A model generated the notes under the pieces. That model was not told where the DNA came from and did no database searches. It saw only the letters and a list, made by a program, of their open reading frames with translations. Below are positions 5,152-6,976 of a stretch of DNA of 6,976 nt, piece by piece. Position numbers and translations under genes: made by a program. This DNA is from an uncultured Candidatus Peregrinibacteria bacterium (GTDB lineage: Bacteria > Patescibacteriota > Gracilibacteria > CAIRYL01). Numbering within the stretch: the stretch's first letter is position 1; each line of letters starts with the position of its first letter. The stretch is taken from positions 1-6,976 of the forward strand of contig CAIRYL010000156.1 in assembly GCA_903882825.1 (NCBI GenBank). Direction: 5' to 3'.

Positions 5152-5813
5152 TCTCCGGTATTTTGTAATAAATATACATTACATCGAGCTTCTACTCGAT
5201 GAATATATTCTAAAATTTCGTTGGGAAGAGATATTCCTTCCACCAGGCGAAGTCCTGAAAGATCTGCTGCTAAAACACAGTCGGCAACCGAAAACGTGGG
5301 TCCCATAATAAATTGGTCATCTACTATTTTTGCAATATCCAACAGACCGGCTTTTATATTTTCTTCATACAATTGAGGCGCCTCTTGTTCGAGTTCTGTA
5401 AATGTTTTGCCACGTTTTTTTTCTTTAGAAGATTGAAAATATCTCGCTCCATCTTCATGAAGTGCAAATTCTTTTGTATAGTGCTGTAAATAAAAAGGAA
5501 GAAGAACACTAAAATAGTCTGGTAAGGTAACTGCTTCTTGTGATGCCCATTGAAGGGATGGTTCTACCGGACCAATAAACCCAATAGGGTGAGGCGCTCG
5601 CATTTCAATTTCTCGCAGAATATTGAGTGATTCATTGATAATAACTCCATCTTCAAAATCCATAATAGGAAGTTGACGCATTCCCGTGAGCATTTCTTGT
5701 GTTTTTGTGTCTGCATACGAAAGGAGTTTTTTTTGATATGGAATCCCTTTAAATCCTAAAAAAAGCCGAATTCGTTGGCAAAATGGACAATGTTCATAGT
5801 GGTACAAAATCAT
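5148..5813 (-). CDS. grxB: Glutaredoxin 2-like protein (GST fold)
   Basis: This glutathione-dependent thiol-disulfide oxidoreductase of the Grx2 type combines a thioredoxin-fold N-terminal domain with an all-helical GST-like C-terminal domain; it is cytoplasmic. The dithiol active site is CPFC (9-12) inside YHYEHCPFCQRIRLFLG, matching CPYC of E. coli Grx2. The cis-proline is Pro49 in RQLPIMDF, and NES (60-62) is the probable glutathione gamma-Glu contact. The C-terminal end, LRLVEGISLP...NVYLLQN, resembles the Grx2 tail LTLVAGINWP...INLL. Length (221 aa) is close to the 215 aa of E. coli Grx2. It lies 24 bp after the trmB-type gene and overlaps the rluB-type gene by 4 bp, so it is the middle gene of an operon. 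No Shine-Dalgarno is seen. A general GST is the less likely alternative. If the host is a CPR bacterium, its source of glutathione is an open question. Confidence 0.88.
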   Translation of the reverse strand: MILYHYEHCPFCQRIRLFLGFKGIPYQKKLLSYADTKTQEMLTGMRQLPIMDFEDGVIINESLNILREIEMRAPHPIGFIGPVEPSLQWASQEAVTLPDYFSVLLPFYLQHYTKEFALHEDGARYFQSSKEKKRGKTFTELEQEAPQLYEENIKAGLLDIAKIVDDQFIMGPTFSVADCVLAADLSGLRLVEGISLPNEILEYIHRVEARCNVYLLQNTGE

Positions 5814-5837
5814 ACAAATGGGGAAAAAAGTTCTCTT

Positions 5838-6662
5838 CTATGCAGTTCGGTTTTCATCATACTCTTTTGCTTTTTCCCACGCGAGTTCAAAAAGACTTTT
5901 GAGTGCTTGTGCTAAAGATTTATTCGTGATTTTCATCCCAATTGCTTCGGTTTTTTTCGTGGTAAACATGGCAATAGTGTCACCAATAATATTTATTTCG
6001 CACGATCCTGGAAATTGATCGGCTGGTACTAATCGTGTTTTTCGAAGCTCTTTCCCATCTCGTTTTTGGTAATTTTCTGAAACAAGGGTTTTTGGCTGAA
6101 TACTTCGCACAAACATTCCTTTTTCTTTTCGTTTCTCAGTATAGTTTTTCCAATCATTTCCTGCCATTTCCGTATGATACGAATTAAGACCAAAACAGAG
6201 TTGTTCTGATTCTGGAAGTTCGAGTGTTTCGTTAATAAGGTTTGTAACGGCTTCTAATCCTTGATAATAGCTTACTTTTCCACGAATTTCTAAGATAGAA
6301 TCTGTAAAATTTTGAGAGAATTTTTGAAAAGATTCTCTTTTTTTACGAATGGTTTGAAATTCTCCACGTAAATTTTCTGCCTTTTTTAAAATTTGCTGGG
6401 TTTCCTTTGCCTTTTTTTCACAAATTTCTACAATTTCATCTTCTTTTATAGCGTCAAAATGTTGTACTCCGTTTTTTTCAAATTTAAAAATCATTTCTTT
6501 TTGTTCTAATCCTTCTAAAAGGGCATACATAGCCGTTCGTTTAATATTAAGGCGTTTGGCAATAATGCTGGCAACACATGCTCCAGTGGTTAAAAGATAC
6601 AAATATGCACGAGTTTCATTTTCGGTAAGCCCAAGAGTGCGAAGAAAATGTTCTATTCCCAT
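5838..6662 (-). CDS. TrmB-family transcriptional regulator
   Basis: This is a DNA-binding regulator with an N-terminal winged helix-turn-helix (about 3-72; FLRTLGLTENETRAYLYLL, then the recognition part AKRLNIKRTAMYALLEGLEQK). A likely coiled coil for dimerisation spans about 74-115 (CEKKAKETQQILKKAENLRG). The C-terminal sensor-like domain runs about 128-265 (YYQGLEAVTNLINETLE, then INIIGDTIAMFTTKKTEAIG), as in the short TrmB-like proteins common in Patescibacteria and archaea. The ligand is unknown; sugar binding is known for archaeal TrmB but cannot be assumed here. ATG 6662 (274 aa) is chosen over ATG 6671 (277 aa) because family members start a few residues before the LGL motif. That choice also leaves 21 bp to the -10 box, as elsewhere in the window. 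The stop is TAG. It is the first gene of the operon with grxB and rluB and may control it; that is inference. Confidence 0.85.
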   Translation of the reverse strand: MGIEHFLRTLGLTENETRAYLYLLTTGACVASIIAKRLNIKRTAMYALLEGLEQKEMIFKFEKNGVQHFDAIKEDEIVEICEKKAKETQQILKKAENLRGEFQTIRKKRESFQKFSQNFTDSILEIRGKVSYYQGLEAVTNLINETLELPESEQLCFGLNSYHTEMAGNDWKNYTEKRKEKGMFVRSIQPKTLVSENYQKRDGKELRKTRLVPADQFPGSCEINIIGDTIAMFTTKKTEAIGMKITNKSLAQALKSLFELAWEKAKEYDENRTA

Positions 6663-6683
6663 ATAAAACATAACATGGGACGT

Positions 6684-6713
6684 ATTATATCGTAGTTGTC
6701 ATTTTTTAAACAA
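6684..6713 (-). promoter_or_regulatory. Promoter of the trmB-grxB-rluB operon
   Basis: On the minus strand TTGTTT (6713-6708) is followed by 18 bp and a perfect TATAAT (6689-6684). Transcription would begin near 6677, about 15 nt before the ATG at 6662. It is the only promoter-like sequence seen upstream of the three co-directional genes. Confidence 0.55.
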
Positions 6714-6740
6714 CAAAAATGTGTGTGTGGAAAAAAACAG

Positions 6741-6762
6741 ACAGTATTTTAAAAATACCTGT
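6741..6762. repeat. Near-perfect palindrome upstream of the trmB promoter
   Basis: ACAGTATTTT and its complement AAAATA-c-CTGT meet around one central A, giving ten pairs with a single bulged C (6758). It lies 28 bp upstream of the -35 box of the regulator gene. With no loop to speak of, it is more likely a protein-binding site in DNA than an RNA hairpin. An operator for the adjacent regulator is a reasonable guess without direct evidence. Confidence 0.35.
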
Positions 6763-6976
6763 TGTAGGAAATTTTCAACACATTTTTTTTAAAAAATATA
6801 AATAAAATATTTTTAAAAAATCATTAAAAATGGCTTTTTAATAAGAAAAAATAAAGTAAAAAATCTAGAAAGATGAAAAAAATATTGTCTCCATACAATG
6901 ATGATAGTTGACGCTTATGTATAACGGCGCAATATGGTCTCCATTTTTAAAAGGATGAAGACTCCCACTTCTTTAC
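6763..6976. other. AT-rich non-coding stretch with a spaced direct repeat
   Basis: No convincing coding frame is seen on either strand; 6780-6880 is almost pure A/T. AATATTGTCTCCAT (6881-6894) recurs with one mismatch as AATATGGTCTCCAT (6931-6944), exactly 50 bp apart. The first copy sits in a small hairpin (ATTGT/ACAAT, 6884-6899). From about 6950 the composition becomes GC-richer (GATGAAGACTCCCACTTC), which suggests that a different element begins at the edge. Confidence 0.4.

Noticed and set aside
6908..6925. Promoter from TTGACG and TATAAC
   Set aside because: The spacer is only 6 bp; at normal spacing there is no acceptable -10.
6881..6944. Start of a CRISPR array
   Set aside because: There are only two 14-bp partial copies, the repeat is too short, there is no third unit inside the window and no cas gene.

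Overview
The window looks like chromosomal DNA from an AT-rich bacterium with compact genes. ClpP and an RsuA/RluB-family pseudouridine synthase make it bacterial rather than archaeal. T-rich leaders, the lack of clear Shine-Dalgarno sequences, a short adenylate kinase and a TrmB-type regulator with a coiled coil would fit Candidatus Patescibacteria (CPR). That placement is inference, since no rRNA or other marker gene is present. TGA appears to be a normal stop: the glutaredoxin gene ends in the TGA of an ATGA overlap, and the long ORFs contain no internal TGA. This argues against the UGA-Gly code of Gracilibacteria/Absconditabacteria.

Layout: (1) The 5' part of an unrecognised gene (1-260, minus) diverges from (2) a YadG/YadH-type ABC exporter, ATPase then permease (359-1998, plus). 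(3) clpP (2090-2674) and a short adenylate kinase (2820-3377), both plus, each have their own probable promoter. (4) A convergent junction carries a likely bidirectional terminator (about 3494-3524). Beyond it lies an unrecognised 229-aa gene on the minus strand (3540-4229) with a good sigma70-type promoter. (5) A 214-bp spacer (4230-4443) holds that promoter and a palindromic REP-like repeat. (6) A minus-strand operon runs trmB-type regulator, grxB-type glutaredoxin 2, rluB-type pseudouridine synthase (6662 down to 4444). Its spacings are tight (24 bp, then a 4-bp ATGA overlap) and one promoter lies upstream. (7) An AT-rich non-coding stretch (6714-6976) carries a palindrome, a spaced direct repeat and a cut-off GC-richer motif at the edge.

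The genes are mostly housekeeping or stress related: export, proteolysis, nucleotide balance, thiol redox and rRNA modification. I see no defence system, CRISPR array, complete mobile element or clearly new multi-gene system. The more interesting signals are at regulatory scale. Several promoter candidates place the -10 box 21-25 nt before the start codon and give short leaders without a Shine-Dalgarno. There is also a REP-like palindrome with a possible related fragment inside a coding sequence.
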